From NCBI GenBank assembly GCA_021234155.1, contig JAJEKV010000079.1, positions 248,001-312,000 of the forward strand: a stretch of 64,000 bases of DNA, given 5' to 3'. Positions 32,201 to 46,300 of the stretch are shown here, piece by piece; within the stretch, counting starts at the first letter, position 1; each line of letters starts with the position of its first letter. The DNA comes from Isoetes taiwanensis (lineage: Eukaryota; Streptophyta; Lycopodiopsida; Isoetales; Isoetaceae). Below the pieces are notes generated by a model. The model ran no database searches. It was not told where the DNA came from and was given only the letters and a program-made list of their open reading frames with translations. Both the position numbers and the translations under genes were made by a program.

Positions 32201-34649
32201 GCCTAACTGCAAAATATCTTGGAAGAGATTAGAAGTTTGGTGCCATTCAGTGATTGTATTTTGTGCTTATCGATTTTTCTCTCTCATTCTAAAAATAGAA
32301 AAATAGCAGATCCCTTTTTCCTTGAATAGCAGAAGGGACTATGTATATAAGTGTAATGTGCAATGAACTAAGCAAGTTATTAGCATAAATGTTTGAGATA
32401 GAGGTTCATAAGTGGAAACAACACAATGGCTGCCCTCAATTGTCGCCCGACATGATCATGCAGAGCGTTATGTAAGCCACACTGAAAAAGCAATTATATC
32501 TTCCCCTTGCTACAAGAAAACTTCAAGCTTTTTTAAGTGTAATCTAGAAGGAGATAGATGTGATCTTCCATTCCCACTTTAGTATCTGCAGATAATCCAA
32601 TTTCTAATAACTGCCTTTATCATACTCAAAGACCAACTGGTCTTATTAAAGCTTAAATTACTGAGCCATGTAGCCAAAAGCATCTTCATTTCCATTAGAA
32701 CAGAATAAAAACAAGACTTGACAGGTAACATGGATTACCGCTTGACCAATGTCACCAGCCAAAGTTAAAAGTGTACCTATAAAAATCCCCAAACACATAG
32801 CATTAACCGTGCTCTGCAGCAACATAAGCAAGAGAAAACAGGATCTAACCAGGAAGTCCCCAGCGTTCTGGAACAAACACGAGTAAGAAATATATGATCT
32901 ATCTGCAGACATGAACCAGTTATTACGAATGTGATTATATATACACAATTCAAACCATGCAAAAATCAGCCCTATCCAAATGCCTTATTCCCTGTGTTAG
33001 CTTATTAAGATACCCAAAGAAAAATAAAGCATCCACTCTTTGTTAGAAGGCTGACAATAAGTGAACCACAGCATGTCATAATCTGAACTCTTGACACAGA
33101 CACAAGACAGGGTTGCACACTGCAAATATGCCAGACAGTATTCTTGTGTGGTCTTATGCACATATTAATCGCCTATGGCATCTTCTACAGGCATGGCAAC
33201 ATTGCCAAAATATATATATGGAGCACCAGGAAGAAAAGGAAACAATGATGCATAATTCATCAGCACAAAAACACAGTCTCTGGGATCACGTTTAATTTTT
33301 TTAACACAAGCTGAGCTTTCGAGAGTAAAAACTTAATCATCCAGGTATTATGATCCGACAGGAACTGCTGATAATCTTCGCTTCATTTCTTTTTTTCAGA
33401 CACCCGTGATAATGATGTTACCTACCATTAACGGAATAACTGACCATATAATATGTCAATGTGATTCTATTTTAAATCGATAAAAGGTTCTATTTTAGAT
33501 CAAAATCCCACCCTGAATCAGGTATTAAGCCAAGATCCATGCCTTAGATAACTTGATCTTGTGCTCAACGCAAAACCGTTGCAAGCCCTGAGATTCGCAT
33601 AAGACCACGTCAGCTGTTTATTTAAATATCAGAGATGTTTTAGTCAACTAAAGGTAAGACAGTAACATACCTCCCCTGCATTGAACAGAAACCGTCGATT
33701 ATCAAAGAAAAGAAGAACCGAAGGAGATGTGTCTCCTGTGTCCATTCCTGTCCCTACTATCTGCGAAGTAGATTAGAAGTTAAGTACACAATTTAAACAA
33801 AGAAACATGATGGCATATGAGGCCACAAATACAAAGAGTACTCCAGATAGACAGAAGGTTCCATTTGTCATCATCATTTTAATCAACTCTTAAAGCCTAT
33901 GCATGGAACCCCAATGTCATATAGTTTAAACTACATAGAACAGGAGACAGGTAACATGTTGTGCATAACCATCTTTTATTGGCCTGCAAGTACTAGAAAG
34001 CCTGGCCTTGTATAACTGCACATTTCCTTAGCATGATTGGATTCCTATATTTCTGAACTGTTGTGCACTACATGCAGATTCTCAAATCAAAATTTATTAT
34101 GCCTTGCTACACATAGAACTGCATTATGATGCCAATGCTGATCAGCTTCATTTCTATTTTCATAAGACTAGTAAACCATGAGAATGGCATCCAGGCTCTT
34201 TTTGTGTGCGCCAAAGGAAGCAAAGGATTCACTATAAACTGAAGTGATTGAAAATTCAGGTAATTCATTTCTCCGGGCATCTAACTTAATATGGCATATC
34301 CCGCAAGAAGAGTTTTTGGAAAATCCCAAAATTAGAGCTCACAGACCTGCATATAGCTGATGCTTCTTCCTGCACGAGAAGTGGTATTACGCAATGTCAA
34401 CACCTTAGGAACTCGAGCTTTTCCTTCCATTTCTTTAATTGAACCCGAACTATTGCCAGATTCCTGCTGTGTTTGAGGCTGAGACCCCTGCTCACCAACT
34501 TCTGGCGTTGATTCAAACTTTCTGCGCTGTGATGGAAAGTTCTTTTGCCGCCCAGCTGCTGAAATAATGGATCTGCTATGCCACGCAAGAGCCCATGTTT
34601 TAGGCGTGAAAGGAAGAGAGCGCAGAAATGGCGAGGGTGTAAGCAGCAT
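29272..34649 (-). CDS. Long-form tRNase Z (ELAC2/TRZ-type endonuclease), copy 2
   Basis: Reverse-strand exons, 5' to 3', approximate: 34649-34347, 33760-33671, 33587-33543, 32902-32850, 32776-32739, 32138-31880, 31775-31538, ~31467-31219, ~31154-30985, ~30925-30870, 30817-30412, 30341-29639, 29568-29272. The N-terminus (MLLTPSPFLRSLPFTPKTWA) looks like an organelle transit peptide, then SISYMQ|IVGTGMDTGDTSPS and FLFNAGE|GLQRFCVEHKIK from the degenerate N-terminal half. The catalytic half has FLGTGSSQPSKYRN, LLDCGEGTY, the zinc motif HIHADHHAGL, the HCPHAFAV block, AYSGDTRPC, IHE|ATFDDGM and LTHFSQRYPKIP. It cleaves 3' trailers from tRNA precursors, probably in mitochondria or plastids. Small indels near 30631 and 30656 and at 32861-32875 break the frame here but not at the same places in copy 3, so they are probably sequence errors. 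Confidence 0.85.
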
Positions 34650-34683
34650 ATCCTATTTCTTTGTATAGGGTTTAGGTCCCCCA

Positions 34684-36137
34684 AGGTGTTATTGTTTGTA
34701 AATTGTTTTGTTGTCTCCCTCGTTAAAAACTCTATCTAATTACCATTTGCATTTTTTTATTTGTGAGCATTGATTCAGTGAATCTTCCTTCATTTATGCC
34801 AGATCAACGACTGGAGAATTTTTCATCAAAAGTTTGTCTGCAACTCCCAAAACAGCACTATTTGCCCTCATAACCATTGTCGAAGCAACAAAAAATAAAA
34901 AACAGAACATGTCATCACACACCCTGGTCTCGAAAAAGCAAGGTTGGAGGATTGGAACCTCCAGGCCGCAACGGCCTTACCAGGGCTCCAAGGATCTGCA
35001 ATGGCGACAAACCTCAGGGCCACGCCAGAACTTGCATTTTGATTACACATGGTCCGTATTTTCTTGCTGGCGCAGGAACCTTCAGGCACAACATTGGCCT
35101 CACCACAGCCCTTGTATAAGCAAGAAGCATTAAACATGTAGAGAAAAAATTCACACACAAGAAACAAGATACAAAAAATTAAGGATCGCAAAGCAAAGAA
35201 GGCCTTGAATCTCCTCCTGAAGTAGTCCCAGTGATTGCCAAATCTGTCCCTCCACTGCCAGAGATCATCCATCCCACTACTGTCATCATGAAAATACAAG
35301 GAGGGCATCATGCCTGTATTCCAACACTTTCCAAAATTGGCTCCACCTCTTTTTATTTTCATACGATTGTAACAAAAGCCATCCAAAATACTTGAAAACA
35401 AAAAGACCACCACCAAACAAAATAAGCTACTCCAAAATGCCTAAAATATACGCTTTATTATTCAATACCATACCTAAATCTTAGTTCAACCATTGCAAGA
35501 ATACCCTCTCGTTGTGCAAACTTTATTACTGTGATTGATGGTTAATTCATTCTATTGTGTTCTATATAGCTCCATGTTGAATAGGGGCAGAATTAGTATG
35601 TCGATGTTACATGGTCAGCATTGCCAGTGTATAGTCAAATAAAGTGGTGAGTGTCCTATTCTATATGTGGTCCAACATAATGTGCATTATTTATGTCAGT
35701 GTTAAGACATAGAAGTGTATAAAGGGTAAAGACAACGTGGAAGTGATATCCAGTTTACGACCACTGTTAGCCGAAGCGGAGATAGAAATGTATAAGGGTA
35801 AGATGACTAGGAAGTGATTCCCGGTTTGATAATGATCGCTATTAGCCAAGAGCTGCAAGCCGCTGAATCACTGACCAATTTTACTTTAGCCTTACAATAT
35901 CATGGATGGTTTGAGCTCACAGCTATGGCATTTCTTGAATCATGCATTGTTATGGCACAAGCTCGGGGGTGTGGCTTAGAGGACTTGAGGAAGGAACATA
36001 CATGTAAGGCATGGCACGAAAACATAGCATTCAACTTAAGATGAGCCAAATTTAACCTTAGAAAGAATTGGACATTTTGTCTATTGTTTAAATTTGGTTT
36101 TCGAACAAGTGGGAAACTTTTCTTCAGCACCCTTAAC
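34684..36137. other. Spacer between tRNase Z and the 20-kb block
   Basis: This sequence occurs once in the window because unit 1 lacks it and unit 3 is cut off before it. It would act as the tRNase Z 5' flank. 34920-35120 is GC-richer with short open frames (HGPYFLAGAGTFRHNIG on plus) that I cannot place. Confidence 0.5.
35814..36044 (+). CDS. Small ORF of unknown function
   Basis: 76 codons (MIPGLIMIAISQELQAAESL...) ending in HENIAFNLR. No domain is recognised and codon content is unremarkable. Conserved copies are not available in the window, so it may be chance or a remnant of a mobile element. Confidence 0.15.
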   Translation: MIPGLIMIAISQELQAAESLTNFTLALQYHGWFELTAMAFLESCIVMAQARGCGLEDLRKEHTCKAWHENIAFNLR

Positions 36138-37179
36138 CATGTCTCCCTTTCCCCAACAAGGCCACTAAGGGGCCAGAAAAATAAATGTCAAAATCACATT
36201 GGCTTCAAATAATTCAAACTGTTCGAGCCCATTGTCTTCGAGCCTATTGTCATGCTTTGCAGTTTGAAAGCTTTCAGCCAAACTTCAGTACCAGCCTGGA
36301 TTTCCCCTTATGTTTGCCTATGATGTTTCACTACTATTGATTTCCCTTATATGTTTGCTCTATGATGTTTCTGTACTATAATGCTAATCACCTCACCGCC
36401 ATGCCCACATCACGGGTTCAACATTTTGTTGTGAAAGTGGTCGTCATCATTGTATGTACAGCGGTGAGGGCAGTCCCATCTGGGTGTGCCCCATATAAGC
36501 AAGCTCCGGCTTCGCACGTTAGGAATGTATCCATTCCATCTATCTTCCTCCCTCGGACTACCAATGCAAATTATCAAAAATACAAGCAACACTCAATAAT
36601 CTTCTACAAGAGTTTCAAAGACTAAAGGATAGTGTTCCACTAGACTTTATAGCATATGCATAAATATTTCACTCGGTGTCCTAAATATTAAATCTCATAC
36701 AGCAATCATAAGTGCATTTGGGCTAGTTTTATCGACCTCAATTTCTAACCGATGTCAATACCAAACGAATGCATTTCAAATTCATTCATATTGTAATATG
36801 GAAGCCCTGTAAAGAGCAACAGGTTGCCTTTTAAAGAGAGGGACAATGGAGTTTGAAGTCTTTCACGTACTTATTACACTTTTTAAAAAAGAATTATGCA
36901 ATGCCACCATTATACTATGTATAGCATCGCTTAACCCCAACTAGGGACAGCAATGGGCCATTAGAAGCCCACATCCTATTTTGTGGGGTCTCACCTCCCA
37001 GCCATGGAATGTCACTGGGTAAACCAAATACAAAGGATGGTTTCTTATATTGCAAGCTCTAATCTACAACCTGCCCCAATCTAACTTCGCCAGGTTGCTT
37101 CTATTCTATTGACATCAAGAAAGCAATGATTAGCATCCAAACGTGTAAAATGGTACCATTCAAGGTCACCTTCAACATA

Positions 37180-37369
37180 GGTCCCGAAGAATGGCCAACA
37201 TCTCAGAGGTAAGATGATAAAAAGCCGTGCCAGTGAAATTATCATTCTTCATATACGCCTTCTTCGTCTCCGCTACCTCATCTCTAAAAGAATCTTTAGT
37301 GCGTGCGAACTTCAGCATAGGCAAATCGCCAAGTTTACACTCATCATACCGCGTAATGAGCGTTTTATC
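37180..37369 (-). pseudogene. tRNase Z 3'-exon fragment, copy B, distal part
   Basis: Counterpart of 7081-7346, with TTCATATACGCCTTC and ACCTCATCTCTAAAAGAATC preserved but frame lost through several indels. It stops at TTTATC, where the transposon begins. Confidence 0.65.
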
Positions 37370-40300
37370 CTGCTTCGACGCCCGAACTCCACTCGAAGCC
37401 GTGCCGGGCCTGGTTCTCCCGTTTAACCCCGCACTGCCTCCAAGCTTAACCTCAGTTTTATCACTTCAGCGAACCAAGAATTGGGACGGGCGTACCGCCA
37501 CCGCGCGGGCGCTCCCACCCGGACGCCTTAGCGAACTCCTCGAACCCCGGCATACGGGCCCGGAGAATGGTAGGAAGGCGTAGGGTGAAAGCGTGTATTT
37601 ATTAAAGCCTCTTGGCCCAGCGAACTCAGGCAACTGTGATAGGTTCAGACAAGATGAAATTATTTTTTCAGACATAGAAACCAAAATACGTATTTTTGGG
37701 AAAAATACGATGCCAGATTTAATACTCACGTCGAAAAATTCACAGAAGCGAACCTTCAGCTACACGCTGAAGTTTCGCTGCAAGTTTAAACCCTTCAGCT
37801 GGCTTTTACCGAAAAATTCAAAAAAAAAAATTCTCGTGATCGCTTAAGATGTTCTAAGCCGAGACCAACTTTTGAACTCAAGACATATTACATGTACTTT
37901 GAAAGACTAGGTGTAAGCTCCAGACCAAGCCTTGATTTGAGAGGACAAGTAGAAAATCATAAAAAAAAAAGAATATAAAATGCATAAAATACGAAGCATT
38001 GCAATGTTTATCTCAAAACAAAAATCAGATTCAACGAAAACCCATGAGAAGAAATAAGAAAAGACAAGCCATTTAAAAATTAGAATAATATGGAACAATA
38101 AATTATCACAAAGTTTATTTAACAACAAACAAGTAAGGTTATCTCGAAAGCAATTAAAGAAAGTATAAACCTAAGAGCAGACGGTTACAAGTAACGTTAG
38201 AAACATCTTAACTATAGAGAGCATAGACATTAAATTACAACAATAAAGCAATAGGAAAAATTCAAACATGAAAAGATTTATAATATCAGAATAAAATAAG
38301 ACCCAAGATATTAATTTATATAAAAATTAAGACAAGTCGGCAACTATAATAACCCTATCGTACAAAAGTCATAAAATAATGAAAGAAGGATGTAAAAGAA
38401 AATCTTAGAGAATAAACCTTTGATACAAGCTAATACATAAAGAACGAAAAAGGCAAACAAATATACTACACAAGGAGCGAGCCTTACATTGAGAAGAAAA
38501 AAATTCAAAACAACCGGGGCAGAAAATATCATAAGAAACTTGCTATGCGCATAGACAACAAAGCAAGAGCTAACTTTGAACGTAAGATCCACAACATGAG
38601 CTTAGAACAGCAAAATTGGAAGAGTCCTGCGATTAAGCGAAATAGATGTTCATATTGGTAAAAATAACGTAATATGTTTGCGATATCACAAGTCATTTTA
38701 AGAACGAGTCCATCGGTAAAGAAAAAGCACCTAACCATAGCATCATATGGAAGACAAGCTCTGCTACCCCTCAGCACCAAACAATACACACAAACAAGCA
38801 TTAGACATGGCTGCTACCGTATTCGTAGCGGTAAACAATGAACTATCCTGGCTATCGCCCTTCACCATAAACAACTATGTTAATATGTAAATATGAAAAT
38901 CAACAGAACCTATTACATGGATGTAAAGTTAGAATAAGAATGTGAACTTAAAACGAAGCGTTGGATCATATCATTAGGTCTTTAATATACAATTGCGTTA
39001 ACATAGCGGTGAGTTAGGAACCAGGAGGAAGCTCCTGAAACAAGGAGGAAGCTCCCGAAACATAGAACATGTAACGAGCTGCGAAACATAATCACTCTTT
39101 ATCGAGAAACCAAAGAAATCATTACAACACCATACAAGAGACCATATGAGGGCGGAACATAACAGGCTCAAATCGAATATAGATGCTATTTAAAGTGATC
39201 TAGGATGTCTAGAAGTCTATTGTTGGACTAGAAGATATGAACTTATGGAGGGAATGAACCGGTAAAAATAAAGACTCTGAATAGACAAGAACTAGAAGTA
39301 GTAGGAAAAATAGAAGAAACTCTCACGGGCACATAATCCCAGATTAAATTACAACTTAACGTATGCGAACAAAATATGCATGAAATACCATAGCGTAACT
39401 TAAATGCAAGAAAAGTCTTGAAGGATAGCGTGTAAACCGAAACCCTATAGCAATAAGGAACACATAAGAAACAGGACTAGACACTAATTCTTGGAGAAAA
39501 GGAAGTCGCTATAAGACCTGGTTGCAGCGTAATTCTATAGAATGGGACTTAGACTTGCTTCTCATTCATCTCGCTAGATTTTCTACAATGGTGGATGATG
39601 GGTAGCCGCATCCTGTCGCGAACTACCCATAAAAAAATAAAGGGGAAAATCCAATTTATATCATTTGGACCCCAACAAATTACAATGCTAATAGAGACTG
39701 GCTAGTGTACCTATCGAAGCTTATCAAGGGATTAAAAACCTCGCCCTTTCGGTTTCTAGGAAAAACCTAGTGATAAGCCTTGGCAAGGCTTGGACAAGCG
39801 TAAGGCATAAAAATCGCCCCAAAACCCACCAATGAAAAGTAAAGAAACGATACCGCCGCTAACCCCGTACAATCGCTATCATCACCAACAAAACAACAAG
39901 ACAAAACAAACCTCTAGTGGAGGGCTGATTCTGTGGCGTGCCTTTAAAAAATACTAATAACAAAGAAGGGGGAGGAAGGAAGGAAGGAAGGAAGGAAGGA
40001 AGGTACTTTTATCGCCCACGGAGACCAATCGGTCTATGGGACCCAATCTAAAACTTGACAAAACGGATTACCGCCCGGATTAAAACCCCTTGGAAGGGTT
40101 TTCGAGGGAAAAACCGGTGGCGACCGGGCCGACAAACCGTGCTAATCATATAAAATGTAAACACCTAAATATATAATAGCCATGCACCACACCCGTAAGA
40201 GGGTGGGGCCCAAAGAGAGAATAAGGTACCGCCGAGAGAAGAGGAAGCCGATGAGAAGTCGAAGGTAGCAGTTTCAAAAGCCAGCGACCTCAAATCGTAA

Positions 40301-43300
40301 TCCGCATGTGCCACCGCATGCATGTAAACATGCATGCTCGCCCCATTCCAGAATGGCGATCCGATGTCTCTGATCGAAGGGACTCTGTGAATGGGACTCG
40401 TGATGAAACCAACAAACCACCGAATACCAAAGGACTTCTTAACAAACTAGGATCGAGTAATCTAAGCGTCACGGTGATGAAGCAAAAGGCCTAGAAAGGG
40501 ACAAAGATGAAAGAAAAGCCAATTACAAACCGCAGCCAGCCCCTCCCTCACCGAAAAACAATTCACAAGTTAGAGAATAAGGTAATCACAGAGAGAAGAG
40601 ATATTACCATAATGCATAAATGGTGATACACTAGGTAAAATGGAGAAGAGAACACGAAAAAAAACAAGACAAATGAAAATACAAGACCTAAGAAATTTTA
40701 ACATGTAGAGTAAGGCTACATCATGAGAACCAAAACTAAAGCGTGGCAATTGATAGGTCATGAGGTTAGATTTAGTCAGAAAAATTACCTAATTCAAATT
40801 ATGCTTAATAAAGCAGATCATCCCTAAACGTTGAGGACAATAAATTATAGGGAGCCTAGGATCAAGGTGTCCAATTATGAATGGCAGCTAGAATTAAATA
40901 CAAGAATAACCTAGAGATTTTAACTCCAAAAAGGAATCAAAGGATTTAAGGAAGAATGCTTTGAATATGTATCGATGTATAGAGGGATTCAACATAATAG
41001 AAAAAATAATAACATAAAGATCAGAATAGAGAAATGATAAAGAGAAAAGAACCCCAAGTTGTAGTTCACAAGATTAGATGGTATAAATGTACCAATGCAT
41101 TAGGGGACATGAATATAAGATGGTAAAATGTACTTACGATCTAAGGAAACAACTGTGAAATAAGGGAGGAACAGATTGAAAACGTATAGTAAGGTAACCT
41201 TGACAAAAATCTAATGGAGAATCTTTGGGTTTAAAGGAAAGAAATACGTGAATACAAAATGATCATAAACCTTATTTATGTAAACCATCTCAGAGGAACT
41301 CCAAAGCAGTAGAACGACAGGTAACTTGTGAAGATAGATCAATAGTGGGAACACCAACATCCGAACACCGAGCATTTGAGCACAGGGATCCCTAAAGTGA
41401 TAACTCGTGATCTCAGAGTGCAAGCCACTAACATGGGAATTTGAGCCGCAGATCATGAGTAGAACTAGCTTCCCCTTCCAAGATTAATGGGTTTTCGCTC
41501 ATCCGCAACTCAAGGTGCCCATGATAATCAAAAGATCTTCCCTTCTTTTTCTCTCGGGCTTTCAATTTCTTCCCATTTTAATCGAAGGCCTTTATTGTGC
41601 CTCTCCCTTCCTTCCTACCCATCAACTAAATCGTAGCATGGCTTGCTCAGCCAGTACCGAAATGGTGAACCCAAGATGCGTAATGAAGAAACAATTTTAA
41701 GGAGAGGATTGCACTTTAGCTGGAAAAATCGTAAAACAACAAGTCCGCATTGTCGCGACATGGGTAAGCAACTGCCATTCGCTAGACTTATTACCTGTGC
41801 CTCGCCATCGAGCACCGCAGAGTCATGGAGAAAGAAGGAGCCAACCCTAAAATGCGCTAACTTAAAAGTCAAGGAAAGAAAATAATGGAAAATAGAAGAA
41901 ATAAATGATAATAGGCATACATAGAATTTATTCCACTTAAATAAAACAAACCGTAATGGTCCAATATGAAGGGAAATCAAGGATAGGTATATAGTTAAGC
42001 CCCCAACATCATGGGATAAATGGCAATAATGTTCAAATGGACGATGTAGTCACCTTTATATATATAAAATGACTACAGAAGCGAATTTTAGTTTCGGCGA
42101 CGCTGAACAATAGCTGTGTTTAACCGGACGCCGGTGGGACCAAAATCACTTTTTTTTTTTTTATGCCGGGAGCTTTACAGAAGAATCTTCAGCTTTACTG
42201 AACCAAAGGTAATTTTTCTTTAGTTTAAACCAGCAGCCACGCCGGAAAGTTTCACAGAAACCGGTTTCGCTTTTACGCCGAATTTTTCGACCGGAAATTT
42301 TTGATCGATTTTTGATGTGATAAACGGCCAATTTGTGCTCAGATTAAACGAAAATATCACGATACGTGATAAAAACGATACGTGATTGAACCCATCCCCG
42401 GTGGCAAGTCGTCATTGAGCGCCAGGTTCGTGGGTAATCGCCAGAAGGTGATGACATTAGCTAACCGCCCAGCGAACCCATTGGCGATATAGGGAGCGCC
42501 GACTTTCTGCTGATCCCACGCATATCGGGACCTCGGAGGGTTCCCGCGTAATCCCCACCTGCCTTTCCCTACTGAAAGTACAGAATGAAGCAGCACCGAG
42601 CAGTCGCCCTTCACCGCTTTCCTACCCATTTTTCCTTGAGCCGACCATGTCTTTACTCGTAGACAGTCCCCGCCGGCCAAGCATGGATGAGGCCCCGCCA
42701 TTGGCCCGAGCGGGCGTTTCTCCATCCCGGATGCATCGGTAAAACAGAATGGTACTAACCTCGTGACCGCTCCATTAAGTCTCATGGAGTGCTTGTTTCT
42801 TAATCGTGATGTTTTGTTGCAGACACCAGGGCACTTGGTGCCCGTAGCAGCGGGTGACCCCCGGTTGCTGCCGGGCCCCCTACCGCTGCCCGTGAGGTGG
42901 ATTTGTGACCCGCACTGGTGTACTTCACTTCGCCGGCTGCGATACGCCAGGACTCCCGGATTGGTTTGACGCGGATGGAGCTAGCCACCATCGAGCCACC
43001 ACGCTAGTGATCTTTGGTGGCCCACCCATTTATTACATCCCGCCACGGTCCGCCATAACGCAGAATTCGCGACAAAGTGCGGTATCCTGGCGGGCAGCTC
43101 GACGGTGAAGATCCCCAAAGCCGCATTTAATGCCGGAGGCCACGAGATGCGTAGGAGTCAGCGGCGCATGCGCTCGGCAAAGATGTCCTAATCCCTGAGG
43201 CGCCTTTGGAGGCTTTCGTGAGGGATCGACGCTTAAAGCTGCATGAGGCCAAAGACACAAAGATAGGGCGGTAGCGCGGAGAGGATGCGCCTTTTCTGGC

Positions 43301-46300
43301 GAAGGTAGCATCGAAGTCGAAGCAGTGCTACGCTGTGTGGGTTCGCCTAAGATCGTGACCGACATGCTCTTCTCAATGACCTGCCATTGCACGTAGTAGG
43401 TTACGCCATTTGCCCACAGAGTGAGTCGCTAGCCGGCTTCCTCAGATACCGGAGTTCACTCCAAAGTTATGGTGCGGGTCCATCTTCGCCACTAGTTTCG
43501 GCTATGTGGTTCACTTGTTGCCCTATACGACGCTGGACCTCGCATCGCCTGGCCTTGGTGATGATGATCAGGGCTTAGTGGTACCGGACAACCCCGCTTC
43601 TACACACACCGCTATGCCTCATCCGTGACGATCAACCTCCCCGCTTCACTTAGAGTGTTTCGGAAGCCCTTGTGGTCTTCCACTTCATGCGCTCTTGTGC
43701 TCCATATATTGTAGATTCACCGCGACTTCTTGCCACACGATGCGGTCTGGTCTTCGAGCGATCGGGGCACCGGGCGCTGGCATATCCGGTACGATGTGCG
43801 ACCGTACCGTCGCCGTAAATCGCCACCGGGCGGGGTATTTTATTGGTTTCACCGGCGCGTACCAGGCGATACGGCAACCCGGCCGACACCATTGTGCCCA
43901 TGTTGTGGTTGGTACACCCGCCGATGTGCGCCGGCCAGAGTGAGTGGCCCCAGGAGTGGTCGGCCTGTTTTTATTGTAGGGTGTACCGTACCAATAAAGA
44001 TTCTGGTCACCTTAGTGCGGTTGGGATTTTTCTAACTAAAGCGGCTTTTCTCCTCTAAGTGATGTTGTGTCGGCCCCCTGTGTTTAATTGGTTTACATAG
44101 TTACAATTGTCGCCAAACTACATAGTATCACTTTGTGCAAGACTGTAGTTCCGCTTTGTGACATTATACAAAAGAAGGTTCACCGGAGGGCGTGGACTGG
44201 AGCATAACCTCCGCGGCTAGGAAGCGCCTATGGTGGATCACGCCGGGTCACAAGCCCAGCCTGAATCCCTCGTGAGGGCTTCTGTTCGTAGCTGGCTCAA
44301 GTCGCTTCCACCCCATCCGCTGCTTCCTGAGGCAGTTCCGCAACATTGTTCGTCGGCCCCATGGTTGCAATCTATCCCTCGTGAATCGCCTCGCGGTGCT
44401 AACCCTTCGCCACAGAGTAATCGTCCGCCATTCATGGTTGAAATCGCATACCCCCAACCATTTGATGCATGCTTTCTGCAGATCACCACTTCGTCAAAGA
44501 AGGCGCAGACCCCGCCCATCTTCACCTAAGTAGGCGTGTTCATCTTCCATTGCCGCACCACAGTAAATGTTAGTTACTTACACACATAAAAGCAGCCAGT
44601 CAAAGTGGACCCTATTACAACCTAATGAACCTAATTATGGTGATCCCCCATCGCCTCCCCGTGGTCCCTTGCCCCGCATCAGGTCGTGAGGTGCTCCCTC
44701 GCTACTTGGCCCCGTGATGCCACGCAGGGACCTGCATGTTGTTGCCGCTCGTCAGACTCTATGGAACACGTGGACTCCATGGGTCACTGCATTCTATGGA
44801 ATCGGATCTCACCGGGAACCTTGATAACATTTCTCACGCATTATCTGCCGGGCCAAGACTATGAGCATTCTGCATGGTGGCTGCACGGTCTGGTGTTCGC
44901 CATGAGCAAATGCGATCCCATTGTTGTAGCAGCGGGTTAGGATTATCGACGCCGCTCGGCATTACGCGGGGTCAGCGGATAATGGGCGTGAATGAATCGC
45001 CGACAGATATACTCATTGGCATGAGGGCATGGGCGCCTAATATCGCATTCCTCATATGCTGAGTGTATCTCAATCCTCCGCTGGACTCCGGTTAGCCATA
45101 GATAACCCTCACGCCCGCAAAGATCTTCCAGAGGATAGCGCTAGCTTTCGCAAGGATCGGGCTACGAAGTGAAAGCACCGCGATGTCTCTTCGATATGAG
45201 AATGTGCTATATCTCAACCCCACGATGAAAAAGAGCGTGAGCGGCGTGCCTACTTCCGACAAAAGCACAAAGTACCGCGACCGAAGTTAGACCCGTGATG
45301 TACTTACCAAGACTCCATCTTTCTACGACCGAAATGATTGTGCTCCACCGGGTAAGGTCCCATCCGGAAAGCCTTTGCGAGATGAGACACTAGCATGTGC
45401 CATCCTTATATTAACTTTGTAATCGTTGTGGTTTGGTCTTCAAAACTTTCCAAGGCGTATTCTTAATTTAGTTTGTCGTGTCGACGCCTGCGATGGTTGG
45501 AACATTCGCTTGTGTCTTTGCTACTTACCATCCCATCGCCCCATGGAGCTTGTTATGATTCAAGTACCAACATCGCTGCATTACTGTTTGTCCTGCATTC
45601 GTGGATGTAACAACTAATCATCGCTAAAACTCACCCTTGTATGATGTGGCAAGCGTCCGTAGTGAAGTTGAACAGCCAACCTGAGATTGTGCGCTTTACG
45701 CTCGCCTCGGTCATCAACTTTGATGTTCCCGTAGCCACGCCTCTCTTTAGCACCTCCTGGGCCAGGCGTGGCAGTGAATATCTTTGCCACGCCGACGCCA
45801 GATGGAACCAACATGTAAGAACGTTACACCCCGCTTTCAAAAGCACGAGTGTCATTTTCCATCTAGTGATACAATCAATGCACACTCATCATACCTGCTC
45901 ACCGCTCTTCCCAACAATGTCGGTCTTCTACCCACCCTCGGTGATAGCACGTCTCACACCCGCCCATGTCAATGCGTGGATTGACCCGGGCTCGATTATT
46001 GCCATGCGTTTCAAAGACAAGGCATGCAGGTGCTATCTTGGGGGCATGACGCTGGATTGCCCCTCGTCTTACCTCCATGCCGTAGAGCATAAAACACCGG
46101 GAACCCCACACCTGACAATCGGTACAATCGCTCGGGCATTAAACGTAAACTTCCACAGCATTTGTGCAAATGGTTGAATCCATAGCCTCCATCCGCCACC
46201 GGGCTTCCACCTTACAAAGAAATTCTCCAACATCTTTGTCATCTTGATGACTAAGATTCATGGCCTACTCAACGGGTTCCTCCGGCAGATTAGATCCCGT

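Larger units (their letters stand above)
26673..34383 (+). repeat. Large tandem repeat, H-DPBB plus tRNase Z segment, copy 2
   Basis: Collinear and nearly identical with 56304-64000. Within it the differences are mostly single-base indels and the CAG/CTG-type changes described elsewhere. Confidence 0.9.
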
